A model generated the notes under the pieces. The model did not search any database, was not told the origin of the DNA, and was given only the letters and a program-made list of their open reading frames with translations. DNA of 64,000 bases from Pomacea canaliculata (Eukaryota > Mollusca > Gastropoda > Architaenioglossa > Ampullariidae), in the NCBI RefSeq assembly GCF_003073045.1, contig NC_037593.1, positions 12,904,735 through 12,968,734 of the forward strand, written 5' to 3'. Shown piece after piece: positions 1 through 12,925 of this stretch. Made by a program: the position numbers and the translations under genes. How positions within the stretch are numbered: the stretch's first letter is position 1; each line of letters begins with the position of its first letter.

Positions 1-3000
1 TTGAACTTTCAACTTGACTGTCATAATTACAAACATAAAATAATATTAAAGGGCAAGAACAAGTTGATAAGATGATGACAAACATGGATCTAGTAGACAT
101 ATGCGTGAACTAAACCCAGAAGCACTAAGATATACTTGGCGTAGGAAAAGACCATTCCAACAGAGTAGATTAGATTTTTTCCTTATGTCAGATTCACTCT
201 CAAATTTGGTCATGGATGCAAATATTACTCGGGCTACCGTACGGACCATTCACTGATTACTTTGTCATTAGCTACAGAACAAGAGGAAAGGAGATTTAAT
301 CTATGGAAGCTAAACTCTTCACATCTGAAGGACAAAGACTATCTAACCCAAATAAACACTGTCATTAAAGAAGTGACAGAAGAGTACTCAGTGTTCCCAT
401 ATGACAGGGAGAATTTAGCAAATATTCACCCAATGGAAATACAGTTTGTAGTGTCTGATCAAACATTTCTAGATACTATGCTAATGAAAATTAGAATGAA
501 AACAATGACCTACTCTAGCAAGAAAAAGAAAAAATAATGATAAAGAAAAATATTAGAAAAAGAAATTACACGGTTAGAATTAAAGATAAGTTAAAAGAAG
601 AAGAAGTCCTTGAACTTGAAAAGAATAAAAGTGAACTCATTAGTTTAAGAGAAAAAAGAATGGAGGGTGTACTGATTCGCTCCAGGGCAAAGTGGATAGC
701 AGATGGAGAGAAAGTAAGTAATTATTTCTGTTCACTGGAAAAACGTAATTATGTAAGTAAGCAAATTCGGAAATTACAGAAGCAAAATGGGGAAAGTATT
801 AGAAAAAACTGAAGAAATAAGAGCAGAAGTGCGAGAATTTTTTTCCAACCTGTACGCAGAGAGAGCTGTTCAGGACTTTAGCTTTACTAATATCCAAGAA
901 GATATACCAAAACTTACACAACTTGAACTCAATTTGTTGGATGGAAATATCACTTTAGAAGAAGCGAGCCAGGCAGTTAAAAATATGGGTAATGGGAAAA
1001 GCCCAGGGAGTGATGGATTCACTGTGGAATTCTTTAAGGTCTTTTGGAAACAACTTGGACCTTTCATTGTTAGATCTTTAAATGAAGGTTTTAGTAAGGG
1101 TGAATTATCCTCTACACAAAAAGAAGGTGTAATCATATGCATTCCCAAAGTAGATAAACCTAGAGACCAAATTAAAAACTGGAGACCAATTACTTTACTA
1201 AATGTGGTATATAAGATTGGCTCAACATGCATTGCAAACAGAATGAAAAAGTTTTATCATCCCTAATTCATGAAGACCAATCTGGTTTTGTCCGCGGGAG
1301 ATACTTAGGGGATAATGTTAGGCTGATATACGATTTGATTGAACATTTGGATAAAAATAAAGAACCTGGTTTGTTGGTATGTCTTGATTTTGAAAAAGCG
1401 TTCGATAGTATCAGCTGGAGCTTCATGCTGAAAGTTTTGAATTTTTTTGGTTTTAGTTCACAGTTTTGTAAGTGGATAAGCACTTTCTACACAAATATCA
1501 AGTCTAGTGTGTCAGTTAATGGCACATTGTCTGAATGGTTCTATGTTAGAAGAGGATGCCGTCAGGGGGACCCAATTTCGCCTTATATATTCATCTTATG
1601 TGTAGAAATTCTAGCTATTATGATTAGAAAAAATACATACATAAAAGGTATAAAAATCCAAAATAGCGAAACTAAAATTGTACAATATGCAGATGACACA
1701 GAATTGACTTTAGAGGGTGATAGACAGTCTTTTGAAGAATCAATGAATACATTAAAATTGTTCGAAAAAATATCTGGTTTAGTTCTGAACACTGAAAAAT
1801 CAAGTGCAATATGGCTGGGAAGCAAAGCAAATTCAACAGCTAAGTATTTACCCATTTACAGATGCAGTGGAACCCAGGAGAGTTCAAAATTCTTGGTATT
1901 TGGTTTACTAATAATCTAAAAGCATGTATAAAGTTAAATTATGATAGTAAGCTAGCCGAAATTAGAACATTGTACAAGATTTGGCTGAAAAGACAGTTAA
2001 CTCCATTAGGAAGAGTAGCAATACTCAAGTCCTTAATCTTGTCAAAGTTAACACACTTGTGGTTATTGCTGCCAAATCCCCCAGATCATATTGTTAACAA
2101 CATTCAAAAATCTATATTTCAGTTTGTGTGGGGTGGAAAAAAGGATAAAATTAGCAGAAAAGTGTCTATTAAAAAAGTATATAAGGGGGGGATTGACATA
2201 CTGATGTTAGAACTTATATGAATGCCTTAAAACTAACATGGTTGCGGAACATAAAGAAAACCAGTCATAGCTGGAAAATGATTATTATGTCCTCACATAA
2301 AATGTTAAATTACCTAGACAAACTTGGCCCAGCAGTTGGCTCTTTTGTAACTGTAAATAGTTTCTGGACGGATGTTTTAAAAAGCGTATGAGATATTTGG
2401 AGAAAGTGTTGTGTGTAACATATTGAAGAGATTATATCAGAGCCTATTTTTTGTAACAATAAAATTAAGATTGGGAATAAACCATTTCTGTATAGAAGTT
2501 GGGTAGACAAAGGATATATTTAATTAAACACTTGCTGGATGAAAGAGGTAATTTTTTATCATGTCAAGATGTTAAAAGGATATATGATGTAAACATTAAT
2601 TTTGTCTCTCTAAATGGTTGCATAGATGCCATAAAGGAATATATGCATCAAGACAGAGAGAATGCAACTGATCCATCACCGCTTGCCTATGATACAAATA
2701 AAACTCTTAGTGTAATTCAATCTGTACAGAAAGGTGCAAGACTGTACTATGATAACATGGTAACTAATACACATGTGCCTAACTGTTGCTCAAAATGGAT
2801 ACAAGACTAAATAGAAATGTAGATTGGCACATTATCTTCAGGAAAGTAGCCAAGATTAAAGATATTAAATTAAAATGGCTCCAAATCAGAGTCTTGCATA
2901 GAATACTGGGGACAAAAATAGCTTTATTTAATATGGGTCTAGAAATTGATGATTTTTGTAATCACTGTAGAAGTGAAAAAGAAAACATTCAGCATATTTT

Positions 3001-3352
3001 TTGGAAATGTAAATGTGTTCAAGATTTCTGGCAAAACTTTCAAAATTATGTGTCAAATAAATGTGGGATTATGACAAGGATGATATTATGTGAACACCTG
3101 GTTTTATTTGGATGCAGTAATAACTTTAAGACAGACGATGTACTGGATTTAATCTTACTACTTGCTAAATTATACATATACTCTTGCAGATTCAAAAAAA
3201 CCACACCTCAGTTGCAACCATTCATTCAGATACTGCAATATAGATATAAAATTGAAATTTTTAATGCTCGCCTGGAAATGAAAGAAGAAAAAGTTGTACA
3301 ACTTTGGCTACCTTATATGAAACTTGTTGACCAAAACTTAAGCAGTGACTAG
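1..3352 (+). pseudogene. LINE ORF2 remnant (endonuclease end, reverse transcriptase, zinc ribbon)
   Basis: Broken ORF2 of the left-edge LINE. RT landmarks on the plus strand are GKSPGSDGF (about 1000-1020), NWRPITLLN (about 1180), LDFEKAFDS (about 1385), GCRQGDPISPYIF (about 1555) and the catalytic YADD (about 1687). The reading frame changes at about 540, 800, 1240, 1890 and 2215, and stops occur between pieces, so no single polypeptide is encoded. A zinc-ribbon tail (CNHCRSEKENIQHIFWKC, about 2960-3010) matches the C terminus of L1/Tx1-type ORF2. It is related to, but clearly different from, the second LINE near 57-63 kb. Non-functional as seen. Confidence 0.85.
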
Positions 3353-3748
3353 ACTTTCATACATGTTGATATACACTACCTTATATGTCTTTTATATTGT
3401 TATATATGGTATGGTGCAATGGAGTGAATGGCTTAAACATAGAATATGCCATATGATTAATAGGTAAATGAAGAATAAATGTTTATATATTCAAAAAATA
3501 AATAAAATAATGTGTAAACAATAATAAGGAGAAAAATAAATGTTTATATATGTGAAATAGAAAGCTAGTTGTTAGATACTAGATAGTATATTGAAATTAC
3601 TTTAAATCAGAGTTCTGCACAAAATGTTGGGGAAAAAAAATGCCTGGCACTATTTAATGTTTGTGATATTGTTATGTATGCTCGTTATAATTCAAGGAAT
3701 ATGATTTTGATGATTTTGTCATGTAAATGTAATGTGTTAATGTAAAAT

Positions 3749-3786
<38 letters not shown>
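1..3786 (+). mobile_element. 5'-truncated LINE retrotransposon (L1/Tx1-like), 3' end with poly(A)
   Basis: Non-LTR retrotransposon running off the left edge. Translated pieces in order: end of the apurinic-type endonuclease (about 100-260, with RLDFFLMSDSL), reverse transcriptase (about 800-1920) and a C-terminal region with a CxxC...HxxxxC zinc ribbon (about 2940-3010). The last coding piece stops at 3350-3352. An AT-rich 3' UTR follows and ends in poly(A) at about 3754-3786. The domain order and the ribbon after the RT suggest the L1/Tx1 group. The next bases (3787 on) match the first coding exon of the lectin genes in this window, so the element seems to have landed in a lectin gene. Its 5' end and 5' target duplication lie outside the window. 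Confidence 0.9.
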
Positions 3787-3788
<2 letters not shown>

Positions 3789-3812
3789 GAGAAGAAGCAG
3801 ACTTAATGCCAT
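3787..3812 (-). pseudogene. CREP relic G: signal-peptide exon cut by a LINE
   Basis: On the minus strand from 3812 the sequence reads MALSLLLL, near-identical to the start of gene D (MALRLLLL at 47383). It is preceded by the same leader context (ctgc-gccaggcgatgggtctgtggt versus ccaggtgatgtgcctgttgt in D). After eight codons and two bases it runs straight into the poly(A) of the left-edge LINE, where D continues IFIYG and then a splice donor. The LINE therefore interrupts the signal-peptide exon. Any remaining exons would lie left of the window. Short, but supported by homologous upstream sequence at 4141-4530. Confidence 0.7.
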
Positions 3813-5070
3813 TCCTGCCGCCAGGCGATGGGTCTGTGGTCTTGAGGATAGAAAGAAAACATTTACTTACATGTTTTTATTGTCAAAGACTGGGAACAGT
3901 TTGATTTGTAGATCACAGTAAAAAATTTAGATCGCTTTGCCAACCTTTGAATTTCATGCACTTAATACGTAGAAATGTAATACTGGAAATATGTGTGTGT
4001 GTGTGCGCTCGCACGCGCCTGTGCTCGTCAACAACTGGTAGAGAATGTTATTCTAATTGTTCATCCTTCTCTTCACCGTTATGCAGCGCACAGGCACGCA
4101 AATTCAGTCAAAGAAAAGGGAAGATTCAATTACAAACTTAGGCATAAGAAATTATTGAAGAAATCTTAACATACCTTTCTCTGTCAGCTTGCTATAAAAA
4201 AGAATTGTTTTGAAAATTGTTTCCTTCCTGTTGTAGTCTCAGTCTTAGATGTCCTCCTTGTCTAGTGGAAGCTTTTCTGTGCAAGGACCAAGCTGCCGGA
4301 AGCTTGACTGCGACACACTGATGTCTGGAAGTGTAGGAGCCAGAGAACTTCCAAATATATACACGGCGTTGTACCAGGATGTTTACAGTTTACACAAACT
4401 TATATCTGCGAGCTAATCTTTTGAGTAAACAGTGGAACAGCAAGCTTGTTCACAACTTTTCTTTCTTTCCTTCCGTCCTTGTGAAACAGTGCTGCCTGTC
4501 TTTGACATCCCGTGTTGCGTATTTTAAGAAAAGAAACATGTGTCTTTGCTCTTTATTCAGGTAGACACAAGTGAGACAGACTGATAGCTACATTGGAAAC
4601 ACCCCGGGTAACCTGCCGGACCAAAGCCCGGATGAAGGAGGAGGGTTGGGCGTGGGACTATCAACCCCACCCTGTTATCCCATGCTACACAGACCGCAAA
4701 TTCACATCATGTAAGAGCCTTTAAATAAACGGTTAAAACTTATGTTTAGTTTTTCTGTTTTGCTCCATGATTGCTGCTTCTGTAAAACATTTTAACACTA
4801 AAGACTGACAGTCCTTGCGTGTTGTTAGGAGCATCCAGAGCTCAATGTGTTTTTCCTGGACGGTCACGTGACCAGCAATAAGTTGTTACACGGGTACAAT
4901 ACAGCCACCAGGGTTAGTGTTTTTTCGTTATCAGAGAGTGAAGTAGTCCTTGCTTCAAGCTTCAAGGTCTGCTTACGTTCGTCTTGGCTTTTAAAAAAGA
5001 CATTTTTTTTTAATTCATAAAACGTAAACATCTCAGGAGTTTCCATTTAAAATGCACAGCTTCTTGGCAA
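3813..5070 (-). promoter_or_regulatory. Upstream region of relic G with putative 5' noncoding exon
   Basis: No coding gene seen. The block 4141-4530 matches the upstream cassettes of genes A and B: donor-like ...AG|GTATGTT (exon end about 4175, minus strand), the cagcttg and accaagct stretches, and gaaacagtgctgcctgtctttg near 4485. A TATA-like TATATATT sits at about 4353-4362. A second block, 4975-5068, matches 19248-19338 upstream of gene A. A 3' SINE fragment lies at 4601-4672 and a GT microsatellite at about 3990. The promoter role is inferred from position and conservation. Confidence 0.45.
4601..4672 (+). repeat. SINE 3' fragment
   Basis: Carries gcccgg-tga...ggaggagggttgggcgtggg followed by a CCCCACC stretch. 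The same string forms the 3' body of the complete SINE at 48799-49125. The tRNA-like head and poly(A) are missing, so this is a truncated or decayed copy. Confidence 0.6.
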
Positions 5071-7776
5071 GTGTGTGGTAAACTGTGTCGGCGGCTCTGT
5101 ATCTGTAGGTGTGATGGTTTTATGAGGATGTTGTTAGAGTTTGGGAGTCTGTGGTGAGAGTTGTAACGGATAAGTACTTAGTAGAGGGGGTTAGGAGGGA
5201 AGATCGACAACCGTGGTTGATCTGATTTAGCGTAGTGGGCTGGAAGTTGTTTGCCCTTGAGCAAATGACGTAAACTGAGACGTCAAAAATAAGGTGACGT
5301 AAAATATAGAGGAAAATAACGTTAGAAAAAACAAAAAAAACAAAACAAAAACGGAAAGCAGAGAGCTAACGGCGGAACAGAGTTGGAGCTGGTGGATTTT
5401 ATCGGGACTTTCTCGCTACTGCTGCGACAGCAGAATAAGGATTACGGAAAGTAATACCGTGGGTAAACTACAGGTGGATGTACTTCACAGGTCGTGAGTC
5501 ACTGTAGTCCGTGTCCGCACCGTGGGGGAGCTCTGTGGCTTGGGCATCCCGCAGTACAGTTTCTTGGTGGGGCCAAGAAACTAAACACAGGCGTAAGCGA
5601 GAAAACAACGGTCCCAGAACGGGAAAACTTGGTGCAAGACTGGTGCACCGACCTCCATCTGTCGCCTGGAAGGGACAGTTCTTAACAGCCTGAGAGTAAG
5701 CGCCGGTGGAGGAAAGGTTTCCTCCCGGCCTTCAGCTAACCTATCATCATCCTGCCAAACACCTAGGAGGCGGCCGCATGCGCAAGACCGAGACGTTCCG
5801 CTTGTAAACTGTTGGTACAGTAAAAACCATTTATTTTTAATAATAAATAGACTTCGTGGAAAGAAGATCAGTGGGACTAAATTAGAATAGAGGACTTGGG
5901 AGGGTCTCAAAGACTTTAATATAAAAAGGTTAATGATTCATCAAGAACGAACATTTTTTTTTATTCTTCATCAGTGACAATATTTATGAGAGTCGATTTT
6001 ATTGTTAACTTTAATAGTACGTTGGATGAAGGATAATATATTGGTAATATATCTTGTGTGACGGATGAAGGAGTGAATCTATGAGTGTTGATACTTTGCC
6101 TTTGTTTCATTTGACATTGTATTTGAATTGAATAATTATTCGTGCCTCTAAGAAGGTACGCCCACCCTCAAGCGATCAGGATATTTTGGTTTGTGGAAAG
6201 AATGCGCGTGTCTGTGGATGGTCCATGACAAGAGTGAAGATTTCTTTTATTTACGTTTGCCGGCCGATCGCCATAAGGATGTTTTTGTCTTTTCAGATTT
6301 TCTTTATCACATGGTTAAAATATATAATGATAATGCATGAGTAGGAATCTTTGTGTGTGTGTGTGTGTGGATATCGTCTTAGGTGTTATGTATTGACACG
6401 CATGCATATTTGTGAATGTAGTTTTTTGTGCATGTTTATAGAAGTTAGTTTATATTGATGTTATTATTGAATTATATTCTAAGATGTGTAATTATATTGA
6501 CAGATACTGAAGCCCTTGCTGGAGCTATGATGAAGCACTAAAATATCAAATAAAATCGCTTGCTTCTTCCCTCCCTTTCGATCTGGCTTGCATTCGTACT
6601 ATCAACACATGTCGTGCATAAAATATTCAATATACTTTAATTTTAAAGGTTTTTATACTTTCTTACTTGAAGCTTCCAATTTGTATCTTTTTCCTCCCTC
6701 CACTGCTTGTGTGCATTGTGCCATTGTATCTATCGCTGTGCGGGCGCCTGTATGGATGAATTAAAGTAGGAATGTTATGACCGTGCTCGTTTTGGAATGT
6801 TAGAGCTGTCACGTGTACTGACCAGGATTGATAGAAAGAAAGAAATAAATAGTAGAAGGACAAACTGACAAACGGAGAAACAAAGGGACGAGCTGGTGAC
6901 TCTGGAGTTCATGGTAATATACGTTGATTGTGGTAGGTATGCTTAGTTGGCTTTACTTTTTTTTAAACCATTGCAACGGTATAGCGAGTAGAGAGATCAT
7001 GAAAGCTTGTAGTAGCACTTATATTTTCCTTCTAGTTTTCTATTTTTTCTTTATTTATCTACTCTATTTTTTCTTTTTTTTTCTCTTTTATGGATGAGCA
7101 CATGGTACAAACTGAAGTCCTTACCAACTGGCTTCTCATGAACGGTGGAGTCACAAACAGGTCGTCAGGTTCCTATCGTTCAGTAAGTCTATCTATTAAA
7201 TGTTAGTGTGAAGGCTGACTTAAAATCCTTCATTCACACCCAGGGAGCATACTTCATTAACAGTCTATTTTCATTAACAGTCTATTTAAATCTGTTCTCA
7301 TGCGAATCCTTCATGAAAAGGGTGACTGCAATTCAGCGATGAGATCGTCCAACCTATGGTGTTGAGCGACATGATCAAAGCAGACCATTGTAGCCTCTTG
7401 AAGAGCAAAGGTCCCTGGGTACCGACCAGGATGACAACAATATTCGCACAGAATCCATGTTGACCTCTTGCCGTGTATTGTTACATCTCATGGCCAATGT
7501 TAACTGGTCACAGAGATGTAAGGTAGTAAGAATTGTGAACACACCTCCATCAAAAATTTGTTCATTCTTTCTTTTAAACGCGTTTCATTCAGAAGGAAGA
7601 ATACAACCGTGTTATCGATATTTATCTTTCCTCCAGCTACAATAACATAAGAAGAAATAAGCACACACATTACAGTAAACTTTATATTTACGTATAAGAC
7701 TGCAAACTGACATTTACAGAGCTACATGGTATCCACACATCAGCTGAAAGCTTCACGTGCGAATGATGAGGACAAT
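5071..7776. other. Intergenic stretch without recognisable genes
   Basis: Both strands were read. Open frames are short, overlap each other and show no family resemblance. The stretch 5090-5900 is less AT-rich and has short ACGT-containing strings (gacgtcaaaa, gtgacgtaaa, aacgttag) that resemble the tone of the solo LTR at 27232, but no paired TG...CA ends with flanking duplication were found. A TG-dinucleotide run sits at about 6352-6369. From 5900 to 7776 it is AT-rich. I see nothing else assignable. Confidence 0.5.
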
Positions 7777-8371
7777 GAAAGTAAGTAAGATACTGCAGTA
7801 GACGTTTGATAAAGTGTGATATTGGTTGTACACGTGTGTTTGTGTGTGTATCTGCACGCATGTGGAGAGAATCTTCTTTGAATCACTGTGTTATGTAGAG
7901 TTTCTTGAAAAGTTTGGTTTCACAGAATTTCACTGGCTGTGTATGCAAGGCGTTAAGATCACGTGGGTAAAACTGTAAACCTCGCTAACTGAAGTATAAT
8001 AACGACAAACAGTCATTTCTATGAACGACTGAAGCTCACGGCAGAGGTTGACACTCGATCATTGCTAGGACAAACACAGGTGTCATCTTCATTTGTAACA
8101 CAGTGACATTAGTTACCTAGCAACTGGTATGAAATGCGTTTATTGATATATATTTAATAATATTTACAAACATACACGAATAAAACGTACAGTGTTATTT
8201 GATGCTCAGATAAGTAGAAGCTCGTTACTGCATCAGTATGCACCTCTGTTCAATGTTACAACACCAACACGCGTTTTTTGTTTTTTTTACAGAAATAACA
8301 GTTTTCACTTAGATACTTTCTTCTGTATCACTCTACAAGCAAAATTCTCATTTTATAATTTAACCATTTGA

Positions 8372-8690
8372 GGTTAGAGTTACAAACGCCCTCAAGTCAG
8401 GCTGGCGTAACGGTGCATTTCATCCTCAGTGGGGTTAAAATGGTGGAAACTGTGGTCTTTAAATCACTTATGTAACCTCAGTAGCTGATTGTAGTTATTT
8501 AAATGTGGGTGAATAACTTTATTCCCTGTTGAAAAGACAAGTCGGTAGATATCATCAAAAGACATTTCCCACTCAAATAACCAATAATAACTCATCCTAA
8601 TAACGATTAACTGGGGTTGCGCCTGATAAACATGACCTCGTCCATATGATGAAGACTTGGCAACGTGAAAGGGTGTGATGAACAAATCGT
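8372..8690 (-). other. 3' flank of gene A with short ORF shared with copy B
   Basis: Downstream of the gene A stop codon. An open frame (8464-8685) contains IRMSYYWLFE and FDDIYRLVF and is also open in copy B (21331-21633), where it runs 27 residues longer. In A the codon after LLRLHK is a stop where B reads CAG GGA. An AATAAA on the minus strand at about 8518-8524 could serve as poly(A) signal for gene A, about 470 bases after its stop. I do not recognise the ORF product. It may simply be 3' UTR that is open by chance. Confidence 0.35.
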
Positions 8691-8995
8691 GACAACTATA
8701 TTTGTGACCGCTTTCTGTTGATGGGATGTTTATATGTGACGATGATGTTTATAGCTAGAGAACGAAAGAATAATGTTAATACAAATTTGGAGAAATATGA
8801 AGAGAAAGATTGGAGACTTATTTACACAGTGGATGTTGAATAACTATTCTTCAAGCCACTTGTGTCGAGATTCAGTTTGATCGTTGGGTTTTACTCTGGT
8901 AGAACATAATCTCGCCCCGTAACTGACCTTAGTCAGTCATCTTCCATTCAGTTATTTGCGAAATACTACGTCACCAGACAGGACTGTCCGTTTTT

Positions 8996-11900
8996 CTACT
9001 GCAAATCGTACTGACAAAGGTAACGCCTATGGAAAAGGCAAACATCGCCGTACAATAAAAAATGTAGATCAGTGACGTATAGGTAAATACAGTCCTGACG
9101 TCCACTGTTGTCATTAGGCTGACCTGTAGCCCATAATTTAGAGGAAGACGACAGAGGAGTTCCGTCACTCCAGCGGTAGTCTCCCTCAACCTCAAGGTCA
9201 TTTCCTCCCAACCAAATGCCGATGGAGAGAGGTGATCCTGTGCAACAAAAATAAATCACATAGTCTAATATAAGGTGCAGTAAAAAGATAACGGTTGCTT
9301 TTACTTTACATCTACATTCAAAAAGAAAACTACTAGTACAAACATTCAAATCTCGACTGTAAGTAACATAAAGCTACGCATCTTGTACTGTCCACGGTCC
9401 ATCGAGTATATTTCTTGTAGACATAGCGAGTGCTTCTCTCCATGTGTGTTATGTGTGTGGACATAGTCCACCACTTTGTTAATTAGGAGAGAAAATTAAT
9501 GTACTAAATACACCTCCTTCTCAGACTGGAACTGGACAGTAAAAGAAATCTGAGTACATAAATTTTGTTAGTACGCCTGCTTTAAATGACATACAACAGC
9601 CTTCAGTGTTTGAACTTCTTGTAGATACCTGTATACTACACACAACACAGACACAGCATTTCTTCCAAATAAATCAAAAGTTAGTCTGCAGAACATTAGT
9701 CACTAGATTTAAATTGGATAATCAAAAGCAAAATCCTCGTTATCATTCACTCTATGTGTTTACTTACATATTAATATACTGTGTAACTGGTGTTTCACTT
9801 CTTTGAGCAGTATAGCAGTGAAATGGCTGACAGTAAATCGCGAGAGTTTAATAGCACATGAACGTTAACTGACAAAACCGATAATTGCAACCGACAGAGT
9901 AAAAACTAATTATCATATTATGACACACATACCTCACTGTCACTGTACCTGAAGACTAACAACTTACCTGCTTGTTTGATAGCGAAGCGCACTCGCTGCT
10001 TGTCTAAGACCGGAGACTTGACGTCATACAGGTGAGCGCCGTCTGCCTCGCAGTCTGCTTTTGCAGTAGTGTAGTTCTCCTTTCTCGTCGAAAGCTTCAA
10101 GCAGGTTCTCTGGTACCACACGTAGCCCGTTTTCAAAAGACATTGAGCTGGAAGTAGAGATTGAAAGTGAGGTGAACACTGTTGTTATACAAACGACACA
10201 GCGATGTGACTGGTTGGCTGGCAAGACATTATCAGTATTCCTTGACGCTGTGACGATGATAGCGATGATGTTGGGGGTAGTGACGATAATCATTATCATT
10301 GTAATAGTGATTGATAATATTAAAAACAGTTGTTTCGATGAAGCTATAATGGAGTAAAAATATGGTTGTTTTTATACAAATAAACACTTGTCTAAAACTG
10401 TTCTTAAATAAGAGTACTTAAGTTAAGTTTGTCAGCTGCCTCGGAGATTTCTTCTGTCCTCTGTTGCAAATCTTTAACCTGGTCAGAAGCTTTGGTTAGT
10501 TTTAATTCAATGCCTCCATCTTTGTCAAGTCTAGTGACAATGTTTTCCACTTGATATGAGAAGGTAGTTTGGTTTAACTGCAGTTCCTTTGATGTCTCCA
10601 TTAGACGCTCATTAAGCTCATTATAGGATTCTACAGCTTTAGAAATGTTAGCATGAAGCTGTAATTGTACTTTCTGGAGATGTTCCGCGGATTTGTTGAT
10701 GTTTGCCTCTAGTCTTCTATCAGCAGCAAAGCTCGCATTGTGAAGGTCGACCAAGTCCTTGTTTAACTTCGTTTCCAGCTCTAAAAGTTTGTCAGAAACT
10801 GTAGTCAGTAGCTGCTGCTGACTAACATTACAAGACTCCATAACTTTAGACACATTAGAATCCATCTGAAGTTGAAAGTTCCACAGTTTGTGGTTCGTTT
10901 CTGTCTCTAGCTGGACTCGAGCGTCTGTAGTCGTGTTCCTCATGTTCTCGATGCCTTTCAGCATGTCCACTTGTAACGTCTCCACCTTTGTGATGTAAGT
11001 GTCCAGCTGGTCACACCTGGCTTGTCGGTGAACCAGGTAAGCCATCGCTTGAGTTACGTTTCCTAAAGACATCTTGTCGTCAGTCGTGACCTCGACCTTT
11101 CTGTCTGTGTGGACAGGTATTGTGGCGCACGACCTTAGCGGCGACTGGTCGTCAAGACAACAGAAGTCGGGGGCTCGGCAGTCCAGCTGACAGCAGTAGT
11201 CACCAGAGTCCGCCGTGTCGGCAGGTACATCCAGGTAAAAGTACTCATCATTAAACCCGTCACTGCTTAGTGTTCGACCTGTGGGATCCTGGGAAAGGAA
11301 AAGGAGTTAATTGTGATTTGAATAATGGGTAAGTAACATCGGAGGCTTCTTCACATGAGCGCTTGTACACAGGCACATCCATAACTCTCATTATCTCCAT
11401 GTCACTCACTCGCTCATTCAAATTTGAAAAATCTAACAAAGAACAATCCTGTTATTAATGGTGAAATTTTGTTTTTTAATGATCTTATTTATCATTTAGT
11501 ATATAAATTAGGACACCCCTGTACGATCGCACACACACGTTTTCTTATTGTTCCTTTGAATCCCACTTCCCCAACTGACTCTCACTCACTCATGTTTGAA
11601 AACTTTTTATACGTTTCCATGGTTACTGCGATACAGTACAAGTGGAATCGTCTGTAACACACGGACACACGAGCTGTCATCAGAAAACACGGTCTCGTCC
11701 ACTAAACACACTCGCTGTCGCGTGTCGCTTGATGCAGATGTGCGAGGTGCGTAAGTGATTGTGGATGGAGATCTCTGTATATATATGTATGTGGGGCGAG
11801 GAAAGACTTATGTGCTGAGTTTCTATGATGGGGGATTTTGATCTTTAAAGTGATGATTTGAGTCGTCAGCCGCGCATTGCATCAGTGGTGTGGGAGGCGG

Positions 11901-12880
11901 ATAAGCTTTGTTGTTGTAGTCAACACTCGGAATCGCGCAAGTCCACGTGGAAACCAGTAGTTTGTATAAGGGGAATGTCTGAATGTTTGTGTATGTTGAG
12001 TAATATTTTCCTATCAGTGGAGCGGCTCTCATCCGTTTGCTTTACTTCATAATTCGATGTCATGGTTGTTTTCTTCTTCTTTCCTTGTGAGTTGGTGGGT
12101 CGCACTTTATGACCACGAATAAACTTAAGTTTTGTGGTGCACGTGGTTTTGCATCCACTGAGGAGTGATTGGCTTCGTTGCTGTCGTCGGGCGTGTGAAA
12201 GTTTGTCTGTGTGTTTGCAAGTGTGCCTGTGGGAGAGCAAGTCCCGAGACGTCCGATCGCGCTACGCGACACACACATATATAATTATTCACTCTGTTAC
12301 TGTCATGTACATCTCTCTCATTTTGTTTTGCTCAAGTATGAAAAATCTTCGCCACGTGTCATGTCGCTGTATTTACCTTCCACACTGCTGACACAGGCGG
12401 GAAGCCCAAAGTTGTAAACGTGCCACACATCAGACGAATAGAGTTTGTGTCTGACAAGGCATTCTTCATCACCAATAACTTTCCGTCTGCTGATCTAGGA
12501 GGCTCTTGATCATAAGAGAATAGAACAACATTAAAAAAAAATCAATCAGCGAATTACTAATTCAAACATTCAGGACCTTGCAGTCAGTACTGACATCCTC
12601 TGATGCTGTTGGTTAGAATAGTAGCAGGTGGTAATCTTCCCCATTTTCCATCCATCAACCCATCCAACAATTATTTGTACTTTTTATCATCTATTGTTTT
12701 GGTTTATACCTTTAATAATCAGTCTGATGTTGTGTGTGATCTTGTCCTCAGCTTGGACCTCCACTCGGTATCTCCCCAGGTCATCTGACGTCAGATTGGT
12801 CAAGGTGACTCTTCCGTTATTGTGAACGGTCAAACGTTTCTGAATAATCAACAAAAAAGATTCTGTTTGTAAGGTCTGAG

Positions 12881-12925
<45 letters not shown>

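Noticed and set aside
5494..5910. Overlapping short frames on both strands
   Set aside because: GC-richer composition alone explains the lack of stops; no homology recognised.
5090..5960. Possible second LTR or retrotransposon piece
   Set aside because: Composition resembles the solo LTR, but no TG...CA ends with target duplication and no coding remnant were found.
11858..12417. Multiple short frames in intron 4 of gene A
   Set aside because: Intronic, partly missing in copy B, no family resemblance.
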